A DNA stretch of 64,000 nucleotides from CAZAPO01 sp044841755 (GTDB lineage Bacteria; Bacteroidota; Bacteroidia; Flavobacteriales; Flavobacteriaceae), in NCBI GenBank assembly GCA_044841755.1, contig JAXOFM010000001.1:1054001-1118000 (forward strand), written 5' to 3'. This document shows, in pieces, positions 23,466 to 32,476 of the stretch. Made by a program: the position numbers and the translations under genes. The notes under the pieces are model-generated. The model saw nothing but the letters and a program-made list of their open reading frames with translations, was not told the DNA's origin and did no database searches. Every line of letters starts with the position of its first letter. Within the stretch, counting starts at the first letter, position 1.

Positions 23466-24353
23466 TTAATCTCCAAAGGTTGCAGATTGCGTTTGTGATT
23501 CTCTATTTATTTTTTTCACTAGCCCTTGGAGTACTTTTCCAGGGCCAACTTCTGTAAATAAAGATGCTCCATCAGCAATCATTTGTTGTACAGATTGTGT
23601 CCAACGCACAGGAGCAGTTAATTGAGAAATTAAGTTTACTTTAATCGCATTTTCATCAGTTACTGCAATAGCTGTTACATTTTGATAAATTGGACAACTT
23701 GGTTTGCTAAATGTAGTTGCTTCAATTGCAGCAGCAAGCTCTTCTCTTGCAGGCTCCATCATAGGTGAGTGGAAAGCACCACCAACAGGTAATACTAATG
23801 CTCTTCTTGCTCCTGCTTCTTTTAAGGTTTCACAAGCAGTATTTATTGCTTCAATTTCTCCAGAAATCACTAACTGCCCAGGGCAATTATAGTTGGCAGC
23901 CACAACAACACCTTCAGTTTCCTTACATACATTTTCCACAACATTGTCTTCTAAACCTAAAACAGCTGCCATGGTGCTAGGTTGTAATTCACAAGCTTTT
24001 TGCATAGCTTGAGCACGTTGAGAAACAAGCTTTAGCCCATCTTCAAAGTTTAAGGTTCCATTAGCAACTAATGCTGAAAACTCTCCAAGTGAATGTCCAG
24101 CTACCATGTCTGGTTTAAAACTGTCTCCTAGAGTTTTTGCAAGAATTACTGAATGTAAAAAGATTGCAGGTTGGGTAACTTTAGTTTGTTTCAAGTCTTC
24201 CGCAGAACCTTCAAACATAACATCAGTAATTGAGAAACCTAAAATATTATTAGCGTTCTCGAATAATTCTTGGGCTAAAGGTGAGTTTTCGTAAAGATCA
24301 AGTCCCATACCTGAAAACTGAGCTCCTTGACCAGGGAAAATATATGCATTCAT
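23466..24353 (-). CDS. fabD: malonyl-CoA:ACP transacylase
   Basis: A 295-residue cytoplasmic enzyme that loads malonyl groups from CoA onto acyl carrier protein for fatty-acid synthesis. Motifs are FPGQGAQFSGMG at the N-terminus, the nucleophile elbow AGHSLGEFSALVA (Ser), the arginine of SQRAQAMQ, VGGAFHSPMM (His) and TEVGPGKVLQGL. Length is normal. It lies between the acetyltransferase gene and lspA. Confidence 0.95.
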   Translation of the reverse strand: MNAYIFPGQGAQFSGMGLDLYENSPLAQELFENANNILGFSITDVMFEGSAEDLKQTKVTQPAIFLHSVILAKTLGDSFKPDMVAGHSLGEFSALVANGTLNFEDGLKLVSQRAQAMQKACELQPSTMAAVLGLEDNVVENVCKETEGVVVAANYNCPGQLVISGEIEAINTACETLKEAGARRALVLPVGGAFHSPMMEPAREELAAAIEATTFSKPSCPIYQNVTAIAVTDENAIKVNLISQLTAPVRWTQSVQQMIADGASLFTEVGPGKVLQGLVKKINRESQTQSATFGD

Positions 24354-24418
24354 TTAGTCTAGTTTTAGAGATGCAAAAATAGAATTTTTAAATGAATGCT
24401 TTAGCGCATTAAAATATA

Positions 24419-24985
24419 TTATTTATTGTCTATTTCTTTGATGACTTTAGCAGGATTTCCTGCAATAAAAACATTGTCAGGGAATGATTTAGTAACCACA
24501 GCACCAGCGCCTACAACTACATTGTCACCTAATGTAACTCCCGGACAAATAGTGGCATTTCCACCTATCCAGACATTTTTACCAATAGATACAGCTTTAG
24601 CAAATTCACGACCGCTATTTCTAGGATCCGCTTCTAAAGGATGAGTGGCAGTATAGATTTGCACGTTGGGACCAAACATACAACGATCACCAATAATAAC
24701 TTCCATTACATCCAGTATACAGCAATTAAAATTCATAAAAACATGTTCACCTGCTTTGATGTTATGGCCATAATCACAAAAAAATGGAGGTTCTATGAAT
24801 AACCCTTTTCCTGCATCAGGTATTAACTCATATAAAACTTTAAAACGTTCTTTAGTGTTTTCATCGCCTATAGAATTAAATTTCTGAAACAAAAGGCGAG
24901 CATTTTTACGCTCTTCAACCAGTATTGGATCGTATGGGTTATACATTTCTCCGTCTAGCATTTTTTGTTTTTCAGATTTCTTCAT
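24419..24985 (-). CDS. maa: maltose/galactoside-type O-acetyltransferase
   Basis: A 188-residue left-handed beta-helix acetyltransferase using acetyl-CoA. The family N-terminus KQKMLDGEMYNPYDPILVEERKNAR is clear, as is PPFFCDYGHNIKAGEHVFMNFNC. The catalytic His lies in TATHPLEADPR, and hexapeptide repeats continue through WIGGNATICPGVTLGDN and VVGAGAVVTKSFP. Substrates of the family are sugars such as maltose or galactosides; which one here is not known. It is probably cotranscribed with fabD and lspA. Confidence 0.85.
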   Translation of the reverse strand: MKKSEKQKMLDGEMYNPYDPILVEERKNARLLFQKFNSIGDENTKERFKVLYELIPDAGKGLFIEPPFFCDYGHNIKAGEHVFMNFNCCILDVMEVIIGDRCMFGPNVQIYTATHPLEADPRNSGREFAKAVSIGKNVWIGGNATICPGVTLGDNVVVGAGAVVTKSFPDNVFIAGNPAKVIKEIDNK

Positions 24986-25023
24986 AAGACTTTTAATTAA
25001 ATCGCTTTTATATTTATTTCTGT

Positions 25024-25503
25024 TTACAAGCCAAAGGAATCATAAATCACAATTTTATCAAATAAATGCCCTACTTTTTCTCTAAACACATCATGAGCCT
25101 TTTCAGTTTGATAACTATCTTGATCCTCTTTAGATGCAAAGGTTGCTATATAGCAATACGTATAGGAGTTATCCACAATGTCCCTATTAGTATTAGCAGG
25201 TGATCCCAAGTGTGCAGATTTTATGTAAAGAGAATTTTTAACCATTGTTTGTAAAGCACTTTGGAAGCTGGTATGAACAGTTTCATTGTTAGGCTCTTTT
25301 AACCAAATCAATACAATATGAGCAAATTCACCACCAATTGTTTGGGTATTTTCAAAAAAACTATTGTTAAAAGTTTCAATGTTATTGCTACTTAGACCTT
25401 CATCATTGTTGGTCGTTATATCTTGTTCAACAGTTTTGTCTTTGGTTTGGGTGCATCCTAAAATGAGCGAGGTCAAAAGAAGAATTAGAAATTTAGTTTT
25501 CAT
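25024..25503 (-). CDS. lipoprotein with stress-responsive A/B barrel (Dabb) domain
   Basis: A 159-residue protein with a lipoprotein signal (MKTKFLILLLTSLILGC). After a low-complexity Asn/Thr linker, residues 58-155 form a Dabb-type domain: FAHIVLIWLKEP at the start, IKSAHLGSPANTNRD in the middle, YCYIATFASKEDQDSYQTEKAHDVFREKV towards the end. Dabb domains are dimeric alpha+beta barrels of varied, mostly unknown function. It lies 9 bp downstream of the 2TM-DHFR gene, so the two are likely cotranscribed. Confidence 0.7.
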   Translation of the reverse strand: MKTKFLILLLTSLILGCTQTKDKTVEQDITTNNDEGLSSNNIETFNNSFFENTQTIGGEFAHIVLIWLKEPNNETVHTSFQSALQTMVKNSLYIKSAHLGSPANTNRDIVDNSYTYCYIATFASKEDQDSYQTEKAHDVFREKVGHLFDKIVIYDSFGL

Positions 25504-25512
25504 GAATTGAAG

Positions 25513-26439
25513 TTAATTTTTAACATAGGTGATAAAAGAAAACGCGTATTGATGTTTTTCGTCAGCTTCACGAAATTCACGGTTAGTCTCCTTCCAATTG
25601 TTTGGGTCTATTTCAGGAAAAAAAGTATCACCTTCAAAAGTGTGATGTACTCTAGTTAGTTCAATTTTATCAGCAAACAGCAATGCTTGTTTGTAAATCT
25701 CACCTCCACCAATAATGAATGGTTGGGTATCTTCTTTTGCTTTATCTATCGCATCTGCCAGAGAATTAACAACGATTACGCCTTCTGGAACATTATAATT
25801 TTCTTGTCGTGTAATTACTATGTGAGTTCTATTAGGTAGTGGTTTTGGAAAACTTTCAAAAGTCTTTCTTCCCATAATAATGTGATGCCCATTGGTGAGG
25901 TTCTTAAATCGTTTCAAATCATCACTTAAATGCCAAATAAGTTGATTGTCTTTACCAATAACATTGTTTTCAGCTGCTGCGACTATAATAGTAATGCTTT
26001 TAGTTTTTAAATCTTCGTTAGAAAAAGACTCTTTTTGTTCATTAAAAACTTCTGACTGAGCGATTAGCTTTTCTTCTTTTAAAAGCTCTTGTTTTAGTTG
26101 ATCTATTCTGTTTTGTTGTTTAGATACCAGCTTATCTAACTGATTTTTTTCCCAATCTTTACCCATGAATTTATGAGTAACAAAAACATTAAAAAGGTGA
26201 TAAAGAAAAAAGAATAACCAAATTAGAATTGCAAATAAAAACCACTCTTTACCAAAAAATTTTATGTCCTCACCAATACCTAGAAAAGTATTTGCAATAA
26301 TTAAAAAAACAGACCCTATTAAAAAAACTATAAAATGGGTAAATAGACGTTTTTTTTGACGTACTCTTCTTTGAGCATTTTCAATGAGTTCGAGTTGATC
26401 CTTATCTATAGTTGGAGTGCTTTTTTTCTTTCCTAACAT
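25513..26439 (-). CDS. folA: 2TM domain - dihydrofolate reductase fusion
   Basis: A 308-residue fusion. Residues 1-125 are a 2TM domain: a basic lead (AQRRVRQKKRLFTHFIVFLI), two membrane segments (about 35-55 and 69-90) and a coiled-coil linker rich in K, Q and E (about 100-140). Residues 149-308 are dihydrofolate reductase, reducing dihydrofolate with NADPH: IIVAAAENNVIGKDNQLIWHLSDDLKRFK, HHIIMGRKTFESFPKPLPNR, FIIGGGEIYKQAL and the Thr of ELTRVHHTFEGDTFFP. I use the ATG at 26437-26439; two extra upstream codons would need TTG. The fusion implies a membrane-tethered DHFR. Confidence 0.9.
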   Translation of the reverse strand: MLGKKKSTPTIDKDQLELIENAQRRVRQKKRLFTHFIVFLIGSVFLIIANTFLGIGEDIKFFGKEWFLFAILIWLFFFLYHLFNVFVTHKFMGKDWEKNQLDKLVSKQQNRIDQLKQELLKEEKLIAQSEVFNEQKESFSNEDLKTKSITIIVAAAENNVIGKDNQLIWHLSDDLKRFKNLTNGHHIIMGRKTFESFPKPLPNRTHIVITRQENYNVPEGVIVVNSLADAIDKAKEDTQPFIIGGGEIYKQALLFADKIELTRVHHTFEGDTFFPEIDPNNWKETNREFREADEKHQYAFSFITYVKN

Positions 26440-26467
26440 AACCAAAAATTGTAAATATAAAGGTAGT

Positions 26468-26534
26468 CGTTTTTCCGAAAACGTTGTAATTAAAAAATGT
26501 ATTCTTCATTTGGTGATTTTCGCAAACGTTTTCG
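26468..26534. promoter_or_regulatory. paired AACGTT-centred candidate operators in the divergent 2TM-DHFR / CBM48 region
   Basis: CGAAAACGTT (26476-26485) and its exact inverse AACGTTTTCG (26525-26534) are 39 bp apart. The second is part of CGCAAACGTTTTCG, a near-perfect palindrome of the kind bound by LacI-family regulators. The 286-base gene-free stretch 26440-26725 holds these, the CBM48 promoter, and otherwise only AT-rich sequence. Confidence 0.35.
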
Positions 26535-26671
26535 TATTAAACTTTCTAGTTTTCAACAAATTAAGCATTGTTAACTTGTAAAATATTTAGCATAAAAATT
26601 GTTGAGTTTAAAAAAATGTAAGCTCAATTTTATTAAAATAATAATTCTTCATTGATCGTATTGCTTTTCGT

Positions 26672-26699
26672 TTGAAGTACTGTTATTCTTCTATATTTT
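26672..26699 (+). promoter_or_regulatory. possible promoter of the CBM48 gene
   Basis: TTG at 26672-26674, a 17-bp spacer and TATATTTT (one mismatch to TAnnTTTG) at 26692-26699. It lies 26 bp before the ATG at 26726. It overlaps a TTG that would otherwise extend the reading frame, which argues for the ATG start. Confidence 0.4.
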
Positions 26700-26725
26700 T
26701 ACCTCGAATTTTAAAGCTAATCATT

Positions 26726-27019
26726 ATGGCAATTAAAAAACAATACCTTAAAAGCAAACCAGTATGTAAAGTAACATTTACAGTTCCTGCAGAGGAGGCC
26801 AACGAAGTAGTAGTAGCTGGTAACTGGAATGAGTGGAATGCAACAGCAGAACCATTAAAAAAATTAAAGAACGGGACCTTTAAAACTACTGTAGATTTAG
26901 AAACAGGATCTTCATATGAATTTAAATATATAGTAGATGGACAATGGCAAAACGACGAGCAGGCCGATGCTTATGCTTGGAATGAATTTGCAACAGAAAA
27001 CGGAGTATTGAATCTTTAA
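26726..27019 (+). CDS. stand-alone CBM48-like glycogen-binding domain protein
   Basis: A 97-residue single-domain protein. The isoamylase-N/AMPK-type glycogen-binding module is plain: CKVTFTVPAEEANEVVVAGNWNEWN, then LKKLKNGTFKTTVDLETGSSYEFKYIVDGQWQND (the tryptophans and the Lys of FKYIVDG are the sugar-contacting positions in the family), ending DAYAWNEFATENGVLNL. There is no signal peptide, so it is cytoplasmic and may bind storage polysaccharide or act as an adaptor. No glycogen enzymes are nearby. Confidence 0.85.
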   Translation: MAIKKQYLKSKPVCKVTFTVPAEEANEVVVAGNWNEWNATAEPLKKLKNGTFKTTVDLETGSSYEFKYIVDGQWQNDEQADAYAWNEFATENGVLNL

Positions 27020-27043
27020 TACTCATAATTTGTTATGGAAATG

Positions 27044-27074
27044 AAAAGGGCTTTCAGTATTGAAAGCCCTTTTT
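27044..27074. terminator. bidirectional terminator
   Basis: A perfect 13-bp stem AAAAGGGCTTTCA and its complement around GTAT, with T runs in both directions. It closes the CBM48 gene and the convergent T9SS protein gene. Confidence 0.9.
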
Positions 27075-27080
27075 GTTTAA

Positions 27081-29921
27081 TTATTGTTTAATAAATCGTT
27101 TGACTCCTTTTTTACCTTCAACGTTGATTTCTATAAAATATAAGCCGGTGTTAAGAGAGCTCACATTTAAGCTTTCATCTTTCAAATCTCCTTGAGTAAT
27201 AGTTTGTCCTAATATATTATGAATTCTATAAGTAGCATTTGCTCCAAGACTATTGGTAAGCTTTATGTGAAGATCCTCTTGAACAGGGTTTGGATATAAT
27301 TTGATACTCTGACTGAAGTTGTTTTCTTCTAAGCCCAAATTGCTTGTAAATTGGCTAGTGAACATTCCGCGACCATAAGTAGAGGCTAGTATTACATTAT
27401 CAGCTGTTCTTAGGTCTAAGTCCATTACTTCAACTTCGTTCATCCCATTATTAACCTGAGTCCAAGTTGGGGATCCTTGAGTGTAATCTAAAGTAGCCCA
27501 AACACCTAACTTAGTCCCTATAATAACTTCATTAGGTTCCAGAGGGTTTTGCAAGATACATTTAACAGGAAGATCTGGTAAGTTGCCTTCTTTTGAAGAC
27601 CAAGAAGTTCCTCCATTATTTGTAAACCAAACGCTTGTAACACCATAATTAAACATCGTAACAAATATTTCATTTTCATTCTCGCCAAATTCTATATCAG
27701 AGATACTACCAACAAATGCTCCGGTTATGTCATTCCAAGAAGGAGCAACTCCACCGTCGGCATTATCAATTCTAAGAAGTCTTCCATTTTCAAGACCTAC
27801 AAATAATTTTGTAGCTCCTCCAGTAAATGGAGAGACTTTAAAAGCTGTAGGCGATCCATTTAGTAAACCGTTAGTAAGCATCGTGTTTACAACACTTACT
27901 GCGCCACTTTTTAAATTGCTAGAACGTTCAATTCTATAGGTGTTTGAAACCGTTGCTCCCGTTGCACATACAAAAGTTCTATAAGAAGCATTTGAATATA
28001 AAATATCCAGATTTTTATCTAAAGCTGCTTCATTGATAAAGCTACCAGGGTCTGAGTTACAATTAGGTGCTCCAATTGCTGGCGGCGTTGAAGTAGTAAT
28101 TGGGTAAAAAGTACTTGGAGGAACAAGCGCGTAATGCGTATTTCTAGGATATGCAGTTGTAATAAAACTTGCATCAGTATCAATTTCAGAATAACCACCG
28201 TCACCACCAGTAATGTCAGTAAATCCATTAATACCAGCTCCACCATCTTGAAGTAAAGGTGTTCCATTGTCTTGAGTACCACCAATAATGTCATCGTTTG
28301 CACCGCCAATTACAGAAGAAATGTCTCCATAATAAAATTGAGTTGTTGCATAGTCTTTACTTCTTAAAACTATTGCCGTGGTGCTTGTTGATGCTAATGT
28401 TATATCATCAGTATAATATATGCCACCATCGGTACCAAAAGCAAGTTTATTACCATTTCCAGCACCTGGTCTAAATACTATGGCTTGTTGATCGGCATGT
28501 ACAAGTGAAACACTTAATAAATTCATGTTCGCGTTATTGGCCCATTTAGAAATCTGACTCCATGTTGCCCCATTATCGGTTGATCTAAAAAGATTGATAC
28601 CGCCAATTATTAAGTTATCACTAGCATCAGCTTCAATTTCTAGGTCATAAAATGCTTGCCCTCTGGTAAAATCTGTTGCAGGAATACCTAAATCAGCATC
28701 ATTTGGTTCAGTAGTTATTTGTACAGGAGTTGTAAATGCATCTGTAGTTGTCCAAATATCAGCTTGACTGTTAACGTTTGCTAAAACCCAAAGAGTATTT
28801 GCACTATTTTGCGAGGTTTCTAATTCTGTTCTGTTTGCGTTAGCAATAGTATGCATTAATGTAAAACTAGTTCCGTTAGTGGATCTATAAATTTTTCCAC
28901 CTGCAAATCCCCAATTACTTCTTGTGGTAGTAAACCAGATATTGTTATTAATATCTATCTCAATATCATTTGGGTTTGAAGGAGAGCCATTGGCTTCATT
29001 TATTGTAAATTTTGTCCAAGAAGCCCCATTATTTACAGACTTATATAGCCCTTGTTCCTGTAGTCCATGAAATTGACTAGGAGAGCTTGATTCCCCATAA
29101 AAAGCACCAGCTATGGCAGCATATAGTTCGGTGTTCCCACCTCCAATATCTCTGGCAACCAGATCATTAACATAAAAGATCCCTTGAATCAATTGAGAAC
29201 CTGACATTCCAGTATATCCTCCAAGCACATTAGACCAAGTAACGCCACCATCTGTAGATTTCCAGATGCCAGTCCCTACTCCATCTCCAGAAGTATAAGA
29301 TTCACCAGAACCTAAATAGAACGTGTTAGAGTTATTTGGGTCAGAAATAATTACGACTACGGAAATATTATCTGGAATACCAGCCACTCGACTCCAGGAA
29401 GAATTAGCATCAGTAATATCATCATTTACCCATAAACCACCTGAAACACTTCCTGCGAATACCCTTGTGTAATCATCAGCCGGATCAAGATTCCCAGAAT
29501 CGTTGGGATCAAACATAATAGCTCTTGTTCTGCCAGGAATATCATTTGGTCCTCGTTCTACCCAAGGGTTACTGCCATCTCCACCAACCCCTCTTGAAAG
29601 AGCTCTTTCAGCTCTTAAATTTTCTTGAAGCTCACTAACTTTTTCGGGCATAGGGCGTCCAGTTCTTGGATCCAGCGTAAGCTCCCATTGTCTTTCAAAA
29701 TAACCATTTGGTGGTAGCCCCTTTGATTTACGTTCCTTTTTAGATAAGTGACTAAAATTTTGAAAAGGACTATTTTCTAAATGTTGTTGATGTAAATGCC
29801 TTAATTCATCTACAGATAATTCTTGATCTATATATTCATAATTAGCCTTTTCATTTTTACAAGATTGAAAAGAAAAAGCAATAAACAAGAAGGTTATACC
29901 AAGAAGTAAAGGTTTTTTCAT
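27081..29921 (-). CDS. secreted BNR/VPS10-like beta-propeller protein with T9SS sorting domain
   Basis: A 946-residue exported protein. The body holds repeated sialidase/VPS10-type propeller blades: STDGGVTWSN, SVNNGASWTKF, RSTNGTSF, RSTDNGATWSQ, TNNGGTSWSS. The last ~75 residues are a type A type IX secretion sorting domain: IKLYPNPVQEDLHI, then IHNILGQ, GLYFIEINVEGKKGVKRFIKQ. The N-terminal signal (MKKPLLLGITFLFIAFSFQSCKNE) ends in a lipobox-like FQSC, which conflicts with simple T9SS release. Ligand or substrate unknown; such proteins are often annotated only as glycosyl-hydrolase-like. Monocistronic. Confidence 0.82.
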   Translation of the reverse strand: MKKPLLLGITFLFIAFSFQSCKNEKANYEYIDQELSVDELRHLHQQHLENSPFQNFSHLSKKERKSKGLPPNGYFERQWELTLDPRTGRPMPEKVSELQENLRAERALSRGVGGDGSNPWVERGPNDIPGRTRAIMFDPNDSGNLDPADDYTRVFAGSVSGGLWVNDDITDANSSWSRVAGIPDNISVVVIISDPNNSNTFYLGSGESYTSGDGVGTGIWKSTDGGVTWSNVLGGYTGMSGSQLIQGIFYVNDLVARDIGGGNTELYAAIAGAFYGESSSPSQFHGLQEQGLYKSVNNGASWTKFTINEANGSPSNPNDIEIDINNNIWFTTTRSNWGFAGGKIYRSTNGTSFTLMHTIANANRTELETSQNSANTLWVLANVNSQADIWTTTDAFTTPVQITTEPNDADLGIPATDFTRGQAFYDLEIEADASDNLIIGGINLFRSTDNGATWSQISKWANNANMNLLSVSLVHADQQAIVFRPGAGNGNKLAFGTDGGIYYTDDITLASTSTTAIVLRSKDYATTQFYYGDISSVIGGANDDIIGGTQDNGTPLLQDGGAGINGFTDITGGDGGYSEIDTDASFITTAYPRNTHYALVPPSTFYPITTSTPPAIGAPNCNSDPGSFINEAALDKNLDILYSNASYRTFVCATGATVSNTYRIERSSNLKSGAVSVVNTMLTNGLLNGSPTAFKVSPFTGGATKLFVGLENGRLLRIDNADGGVAPSWNDITGAFVGSISDIEFGENENEIFVTMFNYGVTSVWFTNNGGTSWSSKEGNLPDLPVKCILQNPLEPNEVIIGTKLGVWATLDYTQGSPTWTQVNNGMNEVEVMDLDLRTADNVILASTYGRGMFTSQFTSNLGLEENNFSQSIKLYPNPVQEDLHIKLTNSLGANATYRIHNILGQTITQGDLKDESLNVSSLNTGLYFIEINVEGKKGVKRFIKQ

Positions 29922-30031
29922 AGTTACAAGTTTTAGTATTTATCATAAAAAGGTTAAGGACTAAGTTATGATAAATGTCGACGAATAGCAAAATATATTC
30001 GATAACACGTAACTATACATAAAACTAATTT

Positions 30032-30856
30032 CTAAACTGCTACAACTCCTTTTATATGAGGATGCGGATCATAGTCTAGTAATGTAAAATCTTCGAAAGT
30101 AAAATCGAAAATATCTTTCACATCTGGATTTAGAATCATTTTTGGAAGTGGACGAGGGTCTCTTGATAATTGAAGATCTAATTGCTCATAATGATTGCTG
30201 TAAATGTGGGCATCGCCAAAAGTATGCACAAATTCACCAGCCTCATAACCACAAACCTGTGCCATCATCATGGTGAATAAAGCATAAGAAGCAATGTTAA
30301 AAGGGACGCCTAAAAAGATATCTGCACTGCGTTGATAAAGCTGACAGGATAATTTCCCATTAGCTACATAGAATTGAAAAAATGCATGACAAGGAGGTAG
30401 AGCTGCCTTACCGTTGGCTACATTCTCACTAAAAGAAACAGAAGTGTCTGGTAATACTGAAGGGTTCCAAGCAGAAACTAACATACGGCGACTGTCTGGA
30501 TTAGTTTTTATCATGTGAATGACTTCTTTGATCTGGTCAATTTCATCGCTATTCCAATTCCTCCATTGATGCCCATAAACAGGACCTAGATCACCGTTTT
30601 CATCAGCCCATTCATTCCAAATGCGTACACCATTTTTGGTAAGGTAATCAATATTGGTATCACCTTTTAAAAACCAAAGTAGTTCATGTACTATAGATTT
30701 TAAATGCAATTTTTTAGTGGTAACCATAGGAAAGCCTTCATTTAAATCAAATCGCATTTGGTAGCCAAATACGCTTTTAGTGCCTGTTCCTGTGCGATCA
30801 GCTTTTTCATTTCCATGCTCCATTACATGCTTTACCAAATCTAAATACTGCTTCAT
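30032..30856 (-). CDS. thyA: thymidylate synthase ThyA
   Basis: A 274-residue enzyme that methylates dUMP to dTMP using methylene-tetrahydrofolate, producing dihydrofolate for DHFR. Start at the ATG at 30854-30856 (MKQYLDLVKHVMEHG); upstream codons are an extension without support. Motifs: DRTGTGTKSVFGYQMRF, the nucleophile Cys in PPCHAFFQFYV, LYQRSADIFLGVPFNIASYA, and HTFGDAHIYSNHYEQ. Normal family length. It follows a terminator, so it is probably its own transcript. Confidence 0.96.
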   Translation of the reverse strand: MKQYLDLVKHVMEHGNEKADRTGTGTKSVFGYQMRFDLNEGFPMVTTKKLHLKSIVHELLWFLKGDTNIDYLTKNGVRIWNEWADENGDLGPVYGHQWRNWNSDEIDQIKEVIHMIKTNPDSRRMLVSAWNPSVLPDTSVSFSENVANGKAALPPCHAFFQFYVANGKLSCQLYQRSADIFLGVPFNIASYALFTMMMAQVCGYEAGEFVHTFGDAHIYSNHYEQLDLQLSRDPRPLPKMILNPDVKDIFDFTFEDFTLLDYDPHPHIKGVVAV

Positions 30857-30884
30857 AATTTCCTTTTTTTTGGACGAAATAAAA

Positions 30885-30922
30885 GTAAAAAAAAGCTCCA
30901 AACGTAAAAGTTTAGAGCTTAT
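30885..30922 (-). terminator. terminator of the CNT transporter transcript
   Basis: Read on the minus strand, AAGCTC-AAAC arms pair (one G-T/A-C position) around a short loop and run into eight T. It lies about 70 bp after the transporter stop and just upstream of thyA. Confidence 0.65.
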
Positions 30923-30991
30923 TTTTTATCTAAAAAGTTATTAACTAAAAACTCTTCATAAGAGTAAGTTAATAATCGTGGTAATTCACCA

Positions 30992-32377
30992 TTATCCAAT
31001 AATCATTCCTGCAAGTAGCGATGCAACGGTTCCTCCTATAAGCGCTTTCATTCCAAATTCTGATAAGGTTTTTCTTTGCCCAGGAGCTAACGATCCAATG
31101 CCTCCAATTTGAATACCAATAGAGGCAAAATTTGCAAACCCACAAAGCATATAGGTTGCCATGATAATAGATTTTTCATAGTTCAAGTGAATAGCATTCG
31201 CTGCATCTTTAAGATTAGACAATTGTATGTAGCCCACAAATTCACTAGCTGCTAATTTGATTCCTAATAATTGCCCCATTAAAGCCATATCCTCTTTAGC
31301 AACACCAATTAACCACATTAATGGAGCAAATGTGTATCCTAAAATAAATTCTAGAGAGAATTCAGTGTAAGAGGTGTTTGCTGCAACCCAATCATTGAGT
31401 GCAGTGACATCACCAACCCATCCCAAAATTCCGTTGATCATTGCGATAAAGGCTAAAAATACTAGAAGCATAGCACCTACATTTACAGCAAGTTTTAAAC
31501 CTTCTGTTGTTCCGTTTGCAATGGCATCTAATATATTAGAACCAATGTTTTCTTGCGTAACCTTAATTTCAGAGTTTATATCTTCGGTTTGAGGATATAA
31601 GATTTTAGCTATTACAACTGCACCAGGAGCAGCCATAACAGAAGCTGCTAACAAATGTTTTGCATAAAATATTCTAAGAGCTTCATCTTCACCACCTAAA
31701 AACCCAATATAGGCAGCCAAAACACCACCAGCAACTGTTGCCATTCCACCAATCATGACCAGCAAAATTTCAGAACGGTTCATTTTTTCTAAGTAGGCCT
31801 TGATCATTAGTGGAGATTCCGTTTGTCCTAAGAAGATATTTCCTGCAACACTTAAACTTTCAGCTCCTGATATTTGTAATACTTTGGTAAGCAACCAAGC
31901 TAATCCTTTTACGATCTTCTGTATAATTCCTAAGTAGAAAAGAACAGAGGTCAAGGCTGAGAAAAATATAATAGTTGGTAATATTGAGACAGCAAAAGTC
32001 ATTAAAGAATCTGCTATTTCATTAGTTGAAAATGAAGCAAATAAAAACTTGGTTCCTGCCATTGTAAAATCTAAAATGGACACAAATAACCCTCCTATCC
32101 ATTCAAAAATTGCTTGCACAAAAGGAACTTTTAACACACCAATAGCCAAAATTAGTTGGGCAGACAAACCAAAACCAACGGTTCTCCAATTAATTGCTTT
32201 TCTGTTTTTACTTAACAGAATAGAAATAGCTAAGAGTACTAACATCCCTAAAGCTCCGCGAAATAAACTACTCATTGAAAACCCTTGACTAGGAATTATA
32301 TCTGGACTCATTTCTTGAGTATAACCTGAGGTAATTACAAAAAAAATAGCTACAATAGCTAAAATGTATTTTTTCAT
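30992..32377 (-). CDS. NupC/CNT-family concentrative nucleoside transporter
   Basis: A 461-residue inner-membrane symporter that imports nucleosides with Na+ or H+. An N-terminal hydrophobic lead resembling a signal peptide (MKKYILAIVAIFFVITSGYTQ) precedes the CNT body. Family blocks: GQTESPLMIKAYLEKMNRSEI (nucleoside-binding re-entrant loop, G-Q-T-E), ILYFSALTSVLFYLGI-like core, and NFASIGIQIGGIGSLAPGQR near the C-terminus. It pairs functionally with the two deoxynucleoside kinases and ThyA here. Substrate range is inferred from the family. Confidence 0.9.
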   Translation of the reverse strand: MKKYILAIVAIFFVITSGYTQEMSPDIIPSQGFSMSSLFRGALGMLVLLAISILLSKNRKAINWRTVGFGLSAQLILAIGVLKVPFVQAIFEWIGGLFVSILDFTMAGTKFLFASFSTNEIADSLMTFAVSILPTIIFFSALTSVLFYLGIIQKIVKGLAWLLTKVLQISGAESLSVAGNIFLGQTESPLMIKAYLEKMNRSEILLVMIGGMATVAGGVLAAYIGFLGGEDEALRIFYAKHLLAASVMAAPGAVVIAKILYPQTEDINSEIKVTQENIGSNILDAIANGTTEGLKLAVNVGAMLLVFLAFIAMINGILGWVGDVTALNDWVAANTSYTEFSLEFILGYTFAPLMWLIGVAKEDMALMGQLLGIKLAASEFVGYIQLSNLKDAANAIHLNYEKSIIMATYMLCGFANFASIGIQIGGIGSLAPGQRKTLSEFGMKALIGGTVASLLAGMIIG

Positions 32378-32476
32378 TAGACCAATTTTAAGAAGAACAG
32401 GAGTTTAATAAATGCCCGTCATTAGTTAGTTAATCTAAAAAGCAAGATAAGGATTTATTTTTACCGAGAAAGGTAA

